Notes under the pieces: model-generated
Databases searched by the model: none
Told to the model about the DNA's origin: nothing
What the model saw: the letters and a program-made list of their open reading frames with translations, nothing else
DNA from: Picocystis sp. L7
Taxonomy: Eukaryota > Chlorophyta > Picocystophyceae > Picocystales > Picocystaceae
Direction: 5' to 3'
NCBI GenBank assembly: GCA_020975725.1
Contig: QXJR01000017.1
Span: 617,680 to 681,679 of the forward strand
Length of the DNA stretch: 64,000 bases
Part shown: positions 29,886 to 40,610 of the stretch, piece after piece
Numbering within the stretch: the first letter of the stretch is position 1
How the letters are laid out: every line of letters begins with the position of its first letter
Position numbers and translations under genes: made by a program

Positions 29886-29923
29886 GTACTCTCCGCCCGG
29901 TGACCCAGGTTACCGGAGCGGAG
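29876..29923 (+). promoter_or_regulatory. Programmed -1 ribosomal frameshift signal (gag to pol)
   Basis: Slippery heptamer A AAA AAC at 29876-29882, in the zero frame of gag and immediately followed by the gag TGA. An 8-nt spacer (29883-29890) leads to a hairpin: arms CTCCGC + CCGGTGAC (29891-29904), loop CCAG (29905-29908), arms GTTACCGG + GCGGAG (29909-29916 and 29918-29923) with one bulged A at 29917. That is a 14-bp stem with one G-U pair. The -1 frame continues as LSTLRPVTQ into pol. Confidence 0.88.
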
Positions 29924-32900
29924 CCGGGAGCGAAACCAGCAGCAGCCCCGGTTACCAATGAAAGGACTCCTGTCTGCCTGAACTCATTGAGTAATATAAG
30001 GCCTAGACAGGAATTCCTAGCTGCAGAAACTTACTTTGGAAAGAAAACGAACAAAATCAGGACACAAGCCTACCTTGATACATTAGCAAGCTACTCATTC
30101 ATCAGCGAGAAACTATTTCATGAACTGCAGTCCACTGACCCAGCAGGGGTGACCTGGAAGAACACTGGCGATGCCGTGCAGTTCACCGTAGCCGTAGGCC
30201 AGCAGGTTCATACAGCCCCCGTAATTCAGGCCACCGTTACGATCGATGGCTTCCGTGGTCAAGTACCCTTCGCAGTTGCACCACTGGAGACATTTGATTG
30301 CATATTAGGGGGGACCTTCTGTGACAAACACCTGATGGCCCTAGACTGGCAGAACCACCGAATGGTCTTAAAGAACAGTAATGGCAGAAAGCACACTGTG
30401 TATGGAGATCACCAGTTCATCGCATCCAGAAAGCTGGACTTAATCGTCCCCAGATGCGAAGCTCGGAAGGCGGTACAGGACCCAGGCTGTCTATTGCTTA
30501 TGATACAGCCTCTGGATCCCAGACCGGAAATCATCGATGAAGAAGCAGACCTTGACCACATGCGGACAAAAGTCAGCGATGAATGGGAGCTGGACCACAG
30601 CGATCAGTACCGGCTGGACCGACTGATCAATCACCGATATAAGGGCTTATTTGAGCCTCGTACGCAGCTACCGCCAGAGCGTGTCAGCGGAGAGGCCTTC
30701 AAAATACAGCTCACTGAAAATGCGACCCCGCAGTACAGGAATTATTATCGGCTATCCCCTCACCAGCAGGCTGCCCTAAAGGAGTTAATCAGCGAATACG
30801 TCGATGCCGGTAAAATGGACCTTTGTGCTGGCTCCAGCTGGGGAGCCCCAGTAATCCTAGTACCGAAGAAAGACGGGGGCTGGCGGGTCGTGTTTGACTA
30901 CCGCCTGCTTAACAATGTTACTGTCAAGGACAGATATCCGCTGCCCCGTATAGATGACTACCTGCAGAACTTGAGAGGTGCGAAATACTTTTCCTCGCTG
31001 GATGCTTTGGATGGGTTCCACCAGGTTAGGATGGATCCTGCCGACATCGATAAAACTGCAGTGGTCACACCCTTTGGATCCTATGTGTGGAAGGTCATGC
31101 CCATGGGTGCTGCCAACGCGCCTGCGATGTTTCAGCGCATGATGAACAGAATATTTGGTCACCTGCTCTACTTAAAGGTGTACATGGATGACATATTGGT
31201 GCATTCTGAAACAAAAGAACAGCATTTCCAACACCTTGAGGAATTCTTCGCTACCTGTGAACAGGCCGACATCCGGCTGAAACGATCGAAGTGTCACTTT
31301 TTCAGAAGTACTCTGGAGTGGGTAGGCTTTCGGATACGTAATGGACAGTTGGCCTGTACCAACCACCTACTTACCAAGATCCAGCAGTTCCCGCGACCGC
31401 AGTCGCAACGCGATAATATGGCCTTCCTTGGGCTGTGCCAATTCTATATGCGATTCGTTCCGCATTATGCTGAACTTACAGCCCCATTGACTGAGCTGAA
31501 CCAGGCATCGATGAAACATGGGTTCACATCCTACTGGAAAGACCCACAAGAAGAAGCTTATAACAAGCTGGTTGCAGCACTCACGAACCCACCTGTCCTG
31601 GCACTGTTCGATGAGGACCGACCGATCCGAGTCGAGACGGATGCTTCGGACATCGGCATGGGAGCAGTTCTGATGCAGCAGGATGAGCAAGGGGAGTGGC
31701 ACCCAGTTGAATATTGGTCAAAGAAGCTGAATCAAGCCCAACAGAATTATCATCCAGCAGAGAAGGAAACCTGTGCCATCCTGTATGCTCTGCAGCACTG
31801 GAGACACTTGTTGTTTGGTCAGCACTTCAGCGTACTTACGGATAACAAAGCTAGCCATTTCCTCAACACCAAGTCTACAGAGCAGCTGTCTCCGCGCGAG
31901 ATGCGATGGATTGAGAAATTAGCCTACTTTGCCCCCTTCACTGTTGAGTATAGACCAGGATCAGAAAATACTGGGGCAGACTACTTATCGCGCCATTCGG
32001 CTAAGGTGGACAGTGGATCAGTCTACTGCATACTGGATCTGTGTGCTGGTATGGGTACAACGCTACGCGCTTTGGAAATTGCTCTGCCTCCATCCACAGA
32101 TATTACGATCGATTACATTGCCGTCGAAAGGGACCCAGATTGCCGCAGCGTCATACAGAGGGTGTTCAATCAAGTACGACTCGCCCGTCCAGGGCTGTTT
32201 ACGCGCAAAGACATATTCCGTTACGGCAATGATGTGACCATATTAGGGCAGCGGCGAAAACTCCCCAAGGTACACTTACTTATAGCAGGAGTACCCTGCC
32301 AGCCCTTTTCGCGAGCGAACACAGACCAAGGCAAACCTCCCCTGGGACTATTTGACCAACGAGAGCTGTTCACTGCAGTTGCTAATATACACAAGCGCTT
32401 GAACAGTCCGGACTTTATATTAGAGTGCACCCCATTTGCTACTCACCTGGAATCTCACCTGGACACGATTGCTGAATGGTTTGGATCCCCAGTAGTTGAG
32501 GACCTGTCACAGTATGGGGCGCAGGCTCGTACAAGGTTATGCTGGACCTCACTACCCCCTCTGCAGGAACCTCAGCTCTCGATGGGACCAATACCTCTTA
32601 CCTGGCAGGAGTGCTTGGATGCTGGTGCAACCGTCCAACGCGATGCTCTGAATCGCCCTCGCTTGAAATGTCCAACTTTGATGGCCAGCTCACGGTCGCA
32701 CAGCGATCGTGCGAAAACCACCTGGGTCCATGATGAAGGAGGCGAACTTCGCCCGCTGAGCGTTAACGAACGAGAGCGATTGGTTGGGATGCAGCCTGGT
32801 GATACTGCTGCAGCGAACGTAAGCGATGCAAGCCGGCAGCGCATGTGTGGTAATGCATTTCCAGTTGGATGGATTGCCCACATGCTGCTGCGTTGGCAAA

Positions 32901-34867
32901 TTCACACACGGACGCTTAGACCGCTAGCATGCCGCAGTCCAGCAAGGACTGTGTGTGGATCGATCGCGTCAATTACTACGCCACGATCGGTGCGCTCAAT
33001 GCTCTGCGCTACGCAAGGGGAGCCACCTACTCTACTGGAGCGTATACGCATCGCTGCCGACAATGATGCCAGTTACCAGGAACTTCTTCATTCTCCAACT
33101 GAAGACCATATTGTCAAGAACAACCTTCTTTTTACAAGCAGTGACAATGCACAACCAGTACTGGTGGTGCCTGCAGACAATAGCCTCAGACAGGAGCTGC
33201 TACACATGGTTCATGATCAGCGACACTTTGGTTCAGCGAGAACTTATGCAGATGCCTCAAGACACTTCACGTGGAAGGACCTGAAGAGACACATCGAACT
33301 CTTCGTCGCACGCTGCCCTGTGTGCCAACTGCAGAAGCCCAGTAACCGGTCCCGACACAGTCAGCTTTGCCCAGAGTTCAGGTTCTTTCCGTATCCTTTC
33401 CATACTGTTGTGATAGATGTGGTTGAAAATCTACCGCTCACTGCTCTTGGCCATAATGCTGTCCTGACAGTGGTGGACCGCTTCACGAAGTTCGCTATCT
33501 ATATACCGATTCACTCCACATGGAGTGCGCATCGTCAGGCTCAGTGCTTAATGGATAACCTGGTGTACAAGTATCACACCCCAGTTCATATACATACCGA
33601 CAACGGGCCCGCCTACCGATCGTTGTTTCAAGCTTTCTGTGCAGCTTTGGGAGTCCGCCATGTTACTGGCACTCCATATCATTCTCAATCGCAGGGAGGA
33701 GCAGAGCGACAGCATCGCACGCTCCTGCAAACGCTGAGAACAACATGCTCTGATAAGCACCAATGGGATCTGTTCTTACAAGCAGCAGCTCACGCATACA
33801 ACGATTCGGTGCATACAGCTACGAACTTCTCACCCTTTCAGCTATTATTTGGATGTCCATCCAGACTGCCCTGGCATTTGCAGATTCCAACCATAGAGGG
33901 CACTAATCAATCAGACATCGTAACGACATTCGACCGCCGGGTAACCAGTTTATTAAAACAGCACCGATCGGTCTACGATACTGTCCAGGCCAATTTGCGT
34001 AAAGCTGCGGAGCGCATGGCCGCCGCTGCCGCGCATCGACCGAAGAAAACATTTGAAGCTGGGGACAAGGTGAAGGTGCAGTATGGTCTCAAGGGGCCTG
34101 CTGACAAACATAAGCTGGACCCATACTTTGTTGGCCCTTATGTCATTAAACGGGCGCTGAGGAACGGCTGTTACGAACTGGACTTACCACCTGGCTCTGC
34201 TTTTTCAGAACGAATCCACGCTGATCGCCTTGAACACTGGACAGATTCAGACCTCACGCTATTTCCGATGGACGAAGATCGACAACTGCAAGCGTCCCCG
34301 CTGCCGGATACAGATGCTATGCGTACCGAGTCAAGGCAGTACCGCATACGACGCTACCTGCTGCGCGATTTCTCCGCGTTCCCAGCGAGGCCAGTGCGCT
34401 ATTGGGTGGAAAGCAATCTGTCAGATCCTTCGCAACGCTACTTCTGGGTGGATGAAACAGCAGCTTTGTTGGATGACTTTTTACCACTGGAAGAACACAA
34501 TGGGTGTATTCCAGAACAGGGTATCACAGATGCTAACTATGAAGCAGTTCAGACGCATAAGAAAACTACCTACCTGCAGTCACCCAGCCCAATTATGATC
34601 AACACCTGGCCATTCACCAAGCTACCTTTTCAGACCAGACAGCGGCCACGCAAGCCGCAACGGACCGACCTAACCGGCGCAGTTGTGCAGGAGCTTTTCC
34701 ATGAGGGGCAGGACAAGTCAGCTTATTATCAGGGGTTGGTGACAGATGAAGACAATGGGCTCTTTGAGGTGCTATGGACAGATGGCAAGAAAGACTACTA
34801 TCTTGCAGACCAGATCAGATCAATGTTGTATGACCCCATAGCATACATCTATGACTTTCAGGTATAG
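29882..34867 (+). CDS. pol: Retrotransposon Pol: protease-RT-RNase H-C5 methyltransferase-integrase-Tudor-like
   Basis: Made as a Gag-Pol fusion by -1 frameshift; 1,661 codons, frame also open from 29846. Residues below count from 29846. Protease: [11 protein letters not shown] (D78; the usual DSG/DTG is DTL) and [25 protein letters not shown] 446-449. RNase H: ETDAS (D599), E639, D666, D712. Methyltransferase 729-1012 with all main C5 motifs (listed separately). Integrase: HHCC zinc module (H1123, H1127, C1157, C1160), catalytic D1191, D1252, E1287 with 34 residues between the last two, and a GPY/F motif near 1429-1432. C-terminus: 1613-1661 resembles a Tudor fold ([30 protein letters not shown]). 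No stop or frameshift interrupts it. The protease DTL triplet is unusual and could affect processing. Confidence 0.93.
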   Translation: MSTLRPVTQVTGAEPGAKPAAAPVTNERTPVCLNSLSNIRPRQEFLAAETYFGKKTNKIRTQAYLDTLASYSFISEKLFHELQSTDPAGVTWKNTGDAVQFTVAVGQQVHTAPVIQATVTIDGFRGQVPFAVAPLETFDCILGGTFCDKHLMALDWQNHRMVLKNSNGRKHTVYGDHQFIASRKLDLIVPRCEARKAVQDPGCLLLMIQPLDPRPEIIDEEADLDHMRTKVSDEWELDHSDQYRLDRLINHRYKGLFEPRTQLPPERVSGEAFKIQLTENATPQYRNYYRLSPHQQAALKELISEYVDAGKMDLCAGSSWGAPVILVPKKDGGWRVVFDYRLLNNVTVKDRYPLPRIDDYLQNLRGAKYFSSLDALDGFHQVRMDPADIDKTAVVTPFGSYVWKVMPMGAANAPAMFQRMMNRIFGHLLYLKVYMDDILVHSETKEQHFQHLEEFFATCEQADIRLKRSKCHFFRSTLEWVGFRIRNGQLACTNHLLTKIQQFPRPQSQRDNMAFLGLCQFYMRFVPHYAELTAPLTELNQASMKHGFTSYWKDPQEEAYNKLVAALTNPPVLALFDEDRPIRVETDASDIGMGAVLMQQDEQGEWHPVEYWSKKLNQAQQNYHPAEKETCAILYALQHWRHLLFGQHFSVLTDNKASHFLNTKSTEQLSPREMRWIEKLAYFAPFTVEYRPGSENTGADYLSRHSAKVDSGSVYCILDLCAGMGTTLRALEIALPPSTDITIDYIAVERDPDCRSVIQRVFNQVRLARPGLFTRKDIFRYGNDVTILGQRRKLPKVHLLIAGVPCQPFSRANTDQGKPPLGLFDQRELFTAVANIHKRLNSPDFILECTPFATHLESHLDTIAEWFGSPVVEDLSQYGAQARTRLCWTSLPPLQEPQLSMGPIPLTWQECLDAGATVQRDALNRPRLKCPTLMASSRSHSDRAKTTWVHDEGGELRPLSVNERERLVGMQPGDTAAANVSDASRQRMCGNAFPVGWIAHMLLRWQIHTRTLRPLACRSPARTVCGSIASITTPRSVRSMLCATQGEPPTLLERIRIAADNDASYQELLHSPTEDHIVKNNLLFTSSDNAQPVLVVPADNSLRQELLHMVHDQRHFGSARTYADASRHFTWKDLKRHIELFVARCPVCQLQKPSNRSRHSQLCPEFRFFPYPFHTVVIDVVENLPLTALGHNAVLTVVDRFTKFAIYIPIHSTWSAHRQAQCLMDNLVYKYHTPVHIHTDNGPAYRSLFQAFCAALGVRHVTGTPYHSQSQGGAERQHRTLLQTLRTTCSDKHQWDLFLQAAAHAYNDSVHTATNFSPFQLLFGCPSRLPWHLQIPTIEGTNQSDIVTTFDRRVTSLLKQHRSVYDTVQANLRKAAERMAAAAAHRPKKTFEAGDKVKVQYGLKGPADKHKLDPYFVGPYVIKRALRNGCYELDLPPGSAFSERIHADRLEHWTDSDLTLFPMDEDRQLQASPLPDTDAMRTESRQYRIRRYLLRDFSAFPARPVRYWVESNLSDPSQRYFWVDETAALLDDFLPLEEHNGCIPEQGITDANYEAVQTHKKTTYLQSPSPIMINTWPFTKLPFQTRQRPRKPQRTDLTGAVVQELFHEGQDKSAYYQGLVTDEDNGLFEVLWTDGKKDYYLADQIRSMLYDPIAYIYDFQV
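32030..32881 (+). other. Cytosine-5 DNA methyltransferase domain within Pol
   Basis: About 284 residues inserted between RNase H and integrase. Motif [12 protein letters not shown] binds AdoMet; motif [10 protein letters not shown] carries the catalytic Cys (C818, nt 32297-32299). Motif VI is ILECTPF, with the catalytic Glu (E860) but CTP in place of the usual NV. Motif VIII is QARTR (893-897), motif [19 protein letters not shown] and motif [10 protein letters not shown]. Between VIII and IX lies a short target-recognition region of about 70 residues. Motif order is the unpermuted C5-MTase order and every key residue is present, so an active enzyme is plausible. The short size and motif IX wording are closer to DNMT3-like or bacterial enzymes than to DNMT1. 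Target sequence cannot be read from this. Confidence 0.9.
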
Positions 34868-34880
34868 CCGGGTTCGTCCC

Positions 34881-34895
34881 AGGGAGCCGGGAGAG
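34881..34895 (+). other. Polypurine tract
   Basis: AGGGAGCCGGGAGAG lies directly before the 3' LTR, the expected place for plus-strand priming. Two pyrimidines interrupt it. Confidence 0.6.
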
Positions 34896-35623
34896 TGTTG
34901 CATAGGGCAGGTGCCTCCTCCTGTGAACGAGGCCCACCAGGGTCCGTCGAGACCCTGGCTTACGGGTCCGAACCATCGGGGCTACCCATTGAGTAAGGGA
35001 TCTGATATCCCTTTGGAATACAACGACAGTACCGTTCCGGAACCAGAACCAGTTTCCCCGGGTCGCATTGAAGCACGGTCGCCCCCGATCAGAACGGGCT
35101 TCCTGTAAGGAGATCCGAAGACCTTGATCGAGACAGACCGAAAGGAACCAGCCGACCCCGCCCCTATCTACAATGGTTGCGGATGGGACTGTGGGGCTGA
35201 ACGGTGTCGAGCAAGTGACAGCTCACAGTCGCCCCGGGGCGAGCAAAATGGACGGTCAGGTGTGACTTAGAGGAGGACGAAGGCGGATAAGACACCCCCT
35301 TTGCTCCAATTCCAACCGCCAGTGAGAGGCGGTGAGAGAGGTAGACCTATCGTCCCTCTTTGCTTTGAGATAGAATTTGACTTTGCCAACCACCAGCGCG
35401 CCTCCTTCCGTCCTCTCTCGACGACTTGCTGAGGCCTACGCGCTTGCCCAACCACCAGGAGGTCGACCTCGCTAGGCACCACGCCTCGAGCCGGCTAGAA
35501 GGGGACTTTGTCCGCGAGTGCGAGGACCCTCGCCCAAGACCGGTGCACCGGCTCCTTCCCGTCACACGCTCTCCTCCAAGGCACGTGTGTGAGTGTCCAA
35601 AACTCACGGACGCTTTTGCAACA
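34896..35623 (+). repeat. 3' LTR
   Basis: 728 bp, TG...CA ends; I found no difference from the 5' LTR. Confidence 0.95.
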
Positions 35624-35809
35624 GTTCAAAACGACTATAAAAAGTTGATTGACGTGATCGATCAAAGGCTTCAAAGCTTGGAACAAATGATGATGATCCC
35701 ACTTCAAAGAGCAAATAAGCGCACTTATGCAGTCCTCGTTGGCTCGTGTCTCTACTTGGTGAAGGGATTGCAAGAGTGGAAAATCCATTGGTGGAGGAAG
35801 ACAAGGTGA

Positions 35810-37232
35810 GGTATTTTTTTATTGTCCATGATCCATGTCTAGGATTTGCAGCTTCGATAGCCATACACGGTAATAGATCATCCGCCGAGACCTACCCTGA
35901 CCTAGCACCTAGTGACTACGCCATCGGCTATCGCTACTTGAATGTGGAGGCTTCTTCGCCATGCTTGCAATCTTGCTTCCCCGGCAAACTTCATCTTCAT
36001 CGATAGAAGCCTTCTACAACGAGGCAAAGTCAAATGTTGGAACACTACGGATCTTGCAAGAAAATGAGATGGCCGTCAATGCGAAGCACCTGTGTATGTC
36101 CTTCGTTTTGGTATTAAATTCGATCATTCGTCCATTCGTTGAGGAGGATCCTCGACTAGTCATACCCACTTCTTTCTCGAAAGCGAGACCATTTTCTCCA
36201 ATGAAGTGTGTACCTGGCCGCGGGGTAACAATGCAGGCGACCGAAGTCGGGGCAGCCACATTGGAAGCCAATACTCGACGTGGAATGTTGCTTTACCTTG
36301 TTCAGCGGGGACCTCACTTGTTTAGGAAGCCCCACCGTATCGAGGGACGGGCAACCTCCCGCGACGTGGAAACGAGGGAACTGATGGCCAGTAGCTTTGA
36401 GCACAACACCCTTCGGTTCCTCGACTTGTGGGAGATGAACCCATTCCCTCGTGCCCCCTGACGGTCGAGTCGCCCCGAAAACTCACAGGTGTCGGAATTG
36501 ATCCACCTAACGCTCCCCTACGCATCTGGGGTGCCGTACAGGATCTACCCGAGTTCACCTCGGAGATGACGGAAACAACGTTCGCATCGATCTTTTGGGA
36601 TCGAGCCACGCCCCGCGGTACCTTCGACTGCTCCGACTTGACAGTTGGGTCACACAAAGATATAAAACTTGGATTGCACACTTAGACGTCCATTCTAAGG
36701 ACAAAAACGCATGCGCCCCATCCACCACCATCGAACGACGGGAGAAAAGGATGTGGCCCTCGGGACTGCCGGAAAGATACGTTCCGGCATGCGTGACGAA
36801 GGTGTATTTAAAGGGTGCGGGGTCGAACGATCGTCATTGTTCAACAACTGAAGCGGTGCATCCTTTCTAGCATATCCATCGCAAGTAGCAAGTGGTGAGT
36901 GAGGGAGAAGCGTTGGGACATTCAGCATTCCAATTATCCTGGAGTGATTCAACTCTTGAATAATCCTGTGGGCTGCCGCACTTATGCGTTCTACAATCCC
37001 AAAAATGTGAATGTCACCTCCCTGTTTCCGACACCGATTGGACCAGAGATGGATCCAGTCTTTCGAGAGGTGACAAAGCGACAAGTTCAGGAAGTCCGTT
37101 GATCACTGTATACTGTTAGTCCCAGTTTGCCTTGATTTTGTATCGTGCAGAAGCAATGGCTGACCTGTCTTTTTTCCTGCGTTCTCTGTGGAAGACCTTT
37201 CTCTTCTAGTGATCTCTTGACTCCAGACCACC
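35810..37232. other. Gene-free interval, probably decayed repeat DNA
   Basis: No recognised gene; open frames are short and broken. It continues the pre-insertion sequence to the right of the retrotransposon. The last few hundred bases are presumably the promoter of the beta-helix gene. Confidence 0.3.
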
Positions 37233-39080
37233 ATGTGTGTTTCATTGAAGGGGGCAACCTGGCTGGGCCTTCTTCTTTGCCTCAGTTACATTACCTCCAT
37301 CAGGTGCATGGAGGATGAAGCTTTGTTGCTGGATGACAAAGACTTCTGCACCGTACCCGGTGCGGCCGACGTGAGCGCCTGTGACTGGATCGTGGAGGAG
37401 CTGGAAGACCAGAATCCAGGCGTCCCGTACGGCTTCTTCTACTCCAAAGAAGAGGACTGCAACAACCAGTCTGTGGAAGGGAACGTGGTGGATTGGTTCT
37501 CCGGGGGCTGCAATGGACCCAAAATCGTTAACCGGCTTTGTGGCTGCTGCGTCTTCACTCCCGAGCCCGTGCCCCCGCCTCTTCAACCGGAATGTATCAC
37601 GAGTGAGGACTGTGTGGAACCTACTGCTCCAGTGTGCGTTTCAGGTTTCTGTGTTGCATGTGCACCTATTGAAGCACCACCAGTACAAGGCAATTGCCCA
37701 GGGGAAACATTCTGTCAAGCTGATGGAAGCTGTACTCCTGAACAGTGTGAAGAGGATGATGACTGTGGTATGAACCTGGTCTGTCAAGACAATGAATGCA
37801 AGTGTGAGCTAGAAGGCTTGGAACCACGCGAGGTGGATGGCGTGTGCATTGCACCTCCAGGGGAAATACTTGTGTTTGATACAGAAGGCAATCCTGTACC
37901 TGTTGAAAATGGCAATAGGCGACTCTTGCAAGAGGACGATGAGTTTGACTTCCCAACGATTGCCTCCGCTGTTGAGGCTGCAGGGGAGGACTTTGTCATC
38001 TATTTGGGCAGTGGGCGTTACACATTTGATCTTTCTGGCCTGGATGAAGAAGGGGTTCAACTACTCGGTGCGCAGTTTGGAATTGATGCAAGGGAACGTG
38101 ACCGAGACATTGATGAATTTGAGTCTATCCTGGAAACTATTGGTATCATCAATGTTGACGAGAACAAGTTTGTCCTAGACGGCTTTCTGATAGAACTCAA
38201 TGACGGTTGTGTAACAATCCAACAGGACAGTGAGGAAGTTTTAGTTGCGAATAACATATTCTCAGGAGAAACCCGGAATAATGTGTTTGGAGCTGTTCAT
38301 ATCCGAAGCACTGCCAACTTTGCTACTTTGCTGCAAAACAAATTCAGCTTCATCCGCCGTAGAAATAACACGGAGATTGAATTCTTTCAGGCCAATGCCG
38401 TGTTCCTGGGAGAGCCGAGTGGAACTCTGGAAGGACTGGTGATCAGACAGAACGAGTTTGTTGACATCGGTAACCAAGCCATAAGCACCCAGCAGGACAG
38501 TTTTGATACCGTGTTGACCGATTTTGTCATCGAAGACAACTCAATCATGGATGTCGGAGGGATATGCATTCAAATGTACGCGAGAGAAATTGAGAATGGC
38601 ATCATACAGAGGAACTCGATGCAAGGTTTTAATGTCGGAAGGGAAAGAGCTGCCCTTTGGTTCCGTGTTGCAGGAGTTCCTACTGATCTTGTACAAAATG
38701 TAGCGATTACACAAAATGTCATCACAGGGGATCAAGCAATTCCTGCTTTTGAGGGAAACATTGGCATCCACTTCACTATCGATACTACTGATCCAGCAGA
38801 CTACATCAATGTCACTGTTGAAGACAATCTGATACAGAACAACAAGATTGGGCTGCTCGTTTCCAATCTTGGTGATGCAGGAGCCGAAGCAGATCTCCTT
38901 GTCTCTGGAAACCAGTTCAACGCCAACGGACGATTTGAAAGTGGTTCTGCTGTCGGTGCACAAGTTAGATTGGAGGGATCAACGCTACTCGATCTTGGGA
39001 TTGTCTTGGAAACAAATGAATTCACCCCAGATTCTGTGATCAGATTCTCACCTTTTTTTCAGATCATTCAGGAGCAGTAG
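37233..39080 (+). CDS. Secreted Cys-rich plus right-handed beta-helix protein
   Basis: Predicted secreted protein, 615 aa. MCVSLKGATWLGLLLCLSYITS is a signal peptide. Residues about 30-210 are Cys-rich; CITSEDCVEPTAPVCVSGFCVAC and CEEDDDCGMNLVCQDNECKC follow a spacing common in small extracellular Cys modules. NRRLLQEDDEFDF then precedes a region starting FPTIASAVEAAGEDFVIYLGSGRYTFDL, a typical first coil of a right-handed parallel beta-helix. Coils rich in NxF/NxI ladders follow (VLVANNIFSG, LVIRQNEFVDIGNQAI, FVIEDNSIMDVGG, VAITQNVITG, VTVEDNLIQNNKIGLLVSN, LLVSGNQF). Such helices are often polysaccharide lyases, hydrolases or adhesins; I see no catalytic motif that decides. No C-terminal anchor. 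The single exon reads through without interruption. Confidence 0.82.
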   Translation: MCVSLKGATWLGLLLCLSYITSIRCMEDEALLLDDKDFCTVPGAADVSACDWIVEELEDQNPGVPYGFFYSKEEDCNNQSVEGNVVDWFSGGCNGPKIVNRLCGCCVFTPEPVPPPLQPECITSEDCVEPTAPVCVSGFCVACAPIEAPPVQGNCPGETFCQADGSCTPEQCEEDDDCGMNLVCQDNECKCELEGLEPREVDGVCIAPPGEILVFDTEGNPVPVENGNRRLLQEDDEFDFPTIASAVEAAGEDFVIYLGSGRYTFDLSGLDEEGVQLLGAQFGIDARERDRDIDEFESILETIGIINVDENKFVLDGFLIELNDGCVTIQQDSEEVLVANNIFSGETRNNVFGAVHIRSTANFATLLQNKFSFIRRRNNTEIEFFQANAVFLGEPSGTLEGLVIRQNEFVDIGNQAISTQQDSFDTVLTDFVIEDNSIMDVGGICIQMYAREIENGIIQRNSMQGFNVGRERAALWFRVAGVPTDLVQNVAITQNVITGDQAIPAFEGNIGIHFTIDTTDPADYINVTVEDNLIQNNKIGLLVSNLGDAGAEADLLVSGNQFNANGRFESGSAVGAQVRLEGSTLLDLGIVLETNEFTPDSVIRFSPFFQIIQEQ

Positions 39081-39346
39081 AGCTATTGTACCGTGTCGGA
39101 AGGCTCGGGAATCGAATGTTAGAATGGGGAGAGCGTAATCTTTGGTCATAGGATGATCGTGACTCCTGCAGGTCTGCATGTCACGATGCGCTCTTTGTTT
39201 GTTTGTTTATCCCCTTCTACAGCTTAAATATGGGGTCCGAGTAGCTTTCTTGCTGTGAATTTGCATGAGCATGACGTTTTAATTGAACTAAATTGTGATC
39301 CTTTCAGAGCCAAGGGTGCGAAATTTCAATGAGCGTCGGGCTCCTA
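39081..39346. other. 3' flank of the beta-helix gene
   Basis: AT-richer spacer with a TTTG microsatellite (about 39196-39208). No gene. It ends at the boundary of repeat block A. Confidence 0.4.
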
Positions 39347-40281
39347 GGGGTACCCCAAAATGCCCGTGCCGAAACAGGGATTAGGGGTCGAATTGGGGTC
39401 TGCCCCCACGGGACAAAACTGCCCCCACGGGACACCTTCCCCGTGTTTGAGAGGAGCCGTATCGAAGCCCCCGAAACTCGGTACGGTAAGAATGTGTAAT
39501 TCCGACACTAAGACCCGGGATTCCCGTCCCCTGTTCGGCTGCAAAAGTTCGCGGTCCTCCCAAGCTCTGTCCCTCGATTTGGGTTCAGAAGCAAGGAATC
39601 CCGATACTTGGGGCGACTCAGCGGGGACTGTAAAGGAAATGCCTTGGGTAGCAGATTTGCCATTGGACATCCCGAGCAAGTATCCATGCCCGCCGAGGAC
39701 GACATCCGACTTCGGACCAATCACGATGAAGGAACCAAAGGGGGTATTCAGGAGCGCGAATGAGACGAAGACAGAGAGAAAAAGGGGGGCATTCCTACTT
39801 TCGTGAACCCCTCGGGTACTGTGCGAACGAGCTGTCGGAACAACCCCGACCCCTTCGGACGCACGACCAATTCGTCCAAAATCACTCCGACGAGTCTTCC
39901 AGGCGCCCACGATGCCTGAATCTACGATTGATAAAGGATCCAAGACGCAATCATCCCGACGCCTGACTGCCAGCGTTTTCAGCGCTGTCTACCCTCTCCC
40001 TCCTGCACGACCTCCCAGCGGCCAAGGGACCGAGGCGTCGTCGGGCAGCAGGAGGTCCCTTCGCGGCCTCGGAATGGGAGGAAGGGTCGGGACGAGGCCT
40101 CCACCTGTCTCCGGAGGCTTCGAAAGGCCTGTCTGCTGAGTTTCGGATCCATTTTCCTCGAAACGACGCAATTGGAAGGGGTCCTCCGGGTGGACGACCT
40201 CCCAGCGGCCAAGGGACCGAGGCGTCGTCGGGCAGCAGGAGGTCCCTTCGCGGCCTCGGAATGGGAGGAAGGGTCGGGACG
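39347..40281. repeat. Repeat block A, copy 1
   Basis: Starts at the palindrome GGGGTACCCC followed by AAAATGCCCGTGCC. It is repeated in direct orientation at 48088-49022 with a constant offset of 8,741 bp, so no net indels over about 935 bp, and only scattered substitutions. It includes two units of a GCCCCCACGGGACA motif and the start of a 187-bp tandem array. A minus-strand open frame (39344-39943) is conserved between the copies but resembles no protein I know, and conservation follows from recent duplication. Confidence 0.85.
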
Positions 40282-40610
40282 AGGCCTCCACCTGTCTCCG
40301 GAGGCTTCGAAAGGCCAGTCTGCCGAGTTTCGGATCCATTCTCCTCGAATCGACGCAATTGGAAGGGGTCTTCCGGGTGGACGACCTCCCAGCGGCCAAG
40401 GGACCGAGGCGTCGTCGGGCAGCAGGAGGTCCCTTCGCGGCCTCGGAATGGGAGGAAGGGTCGGGACGAGGCCTCCACCTGTCTCCGGAGGCTTCGAAAG
40501 GCCTGTCTGCCGAGTTTCGGATTCATTTTCCTCGAAACGACGCAGTTGGAAGGGGTCCTCCGGGTGGACGACCTCCCAGCGGCCAAGGGACCGAGGCGAT
40601 GGTCACGTGG
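40011..40610. repeat. 187-bp tandem array
   Basis: Units beginning CCTCCCAGCGGCCAAGG start at 40011, 40198, 40385 and 40572 (the last truncated), a strict 187-bp period. Two further starts with the same period (48752, 48939) lie in block A copy 2. Open frames run through because 187-bp units are GC-rich, but the period is not a multiple of three, so they are not repeats of one protein. Confidence 0.9.

Larger units (their letters stand above)
27873..35623 (+). mobile_element. Complete Ty3/gypsy-type LTR retrotransposon encoding a C5 DNA methyltransferase
   Basis: A 7,751-bp element with 728-bp LTRs beginning TGTTGC and ending CAACA, flanked by the 4-bp target duplication GTTC (27869-27872 and 35624-35627). 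Contents in order: 5' LTR, a 46-nt leader, gag (28647-29885), a -1 frameshift signal, pol (29882-34867) with protease, RT, RNase H, cytosine methyltransferase, integrase with GPY/F module, and a C-terminal Tudor-like module, then a polypurine tract and 3' LTR. Integrase after RT identifies Ty3/gypsy order. The LTRs show no difference that I could find and both frames are uninterrupted, so the insertion is recent and may be active. No canonical TGG-type primer binding site follows the 5' LTR. Confidence 0.95.
27722..35809 (+). pseudogene. Open frame split by the retrotransposon insertion (27722..27872 and 35628..35809)
   Basis: A frame starting MSLHELVPLHH runs into the retrotransposon's left target site. 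Joining 27872 to 35628, i.e. removing the element and one copy of the GTTC duplication, keeps the same frame open into a Leu/Lys/Gln-rich, possibly coiled-coil segment ending at a stop at 35807-35809. The pre-insertion reading frame was therefore about 110 codons. I recognise no family; it may be part of an older decayed element rather than a host gene. Confidence 0.35.
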
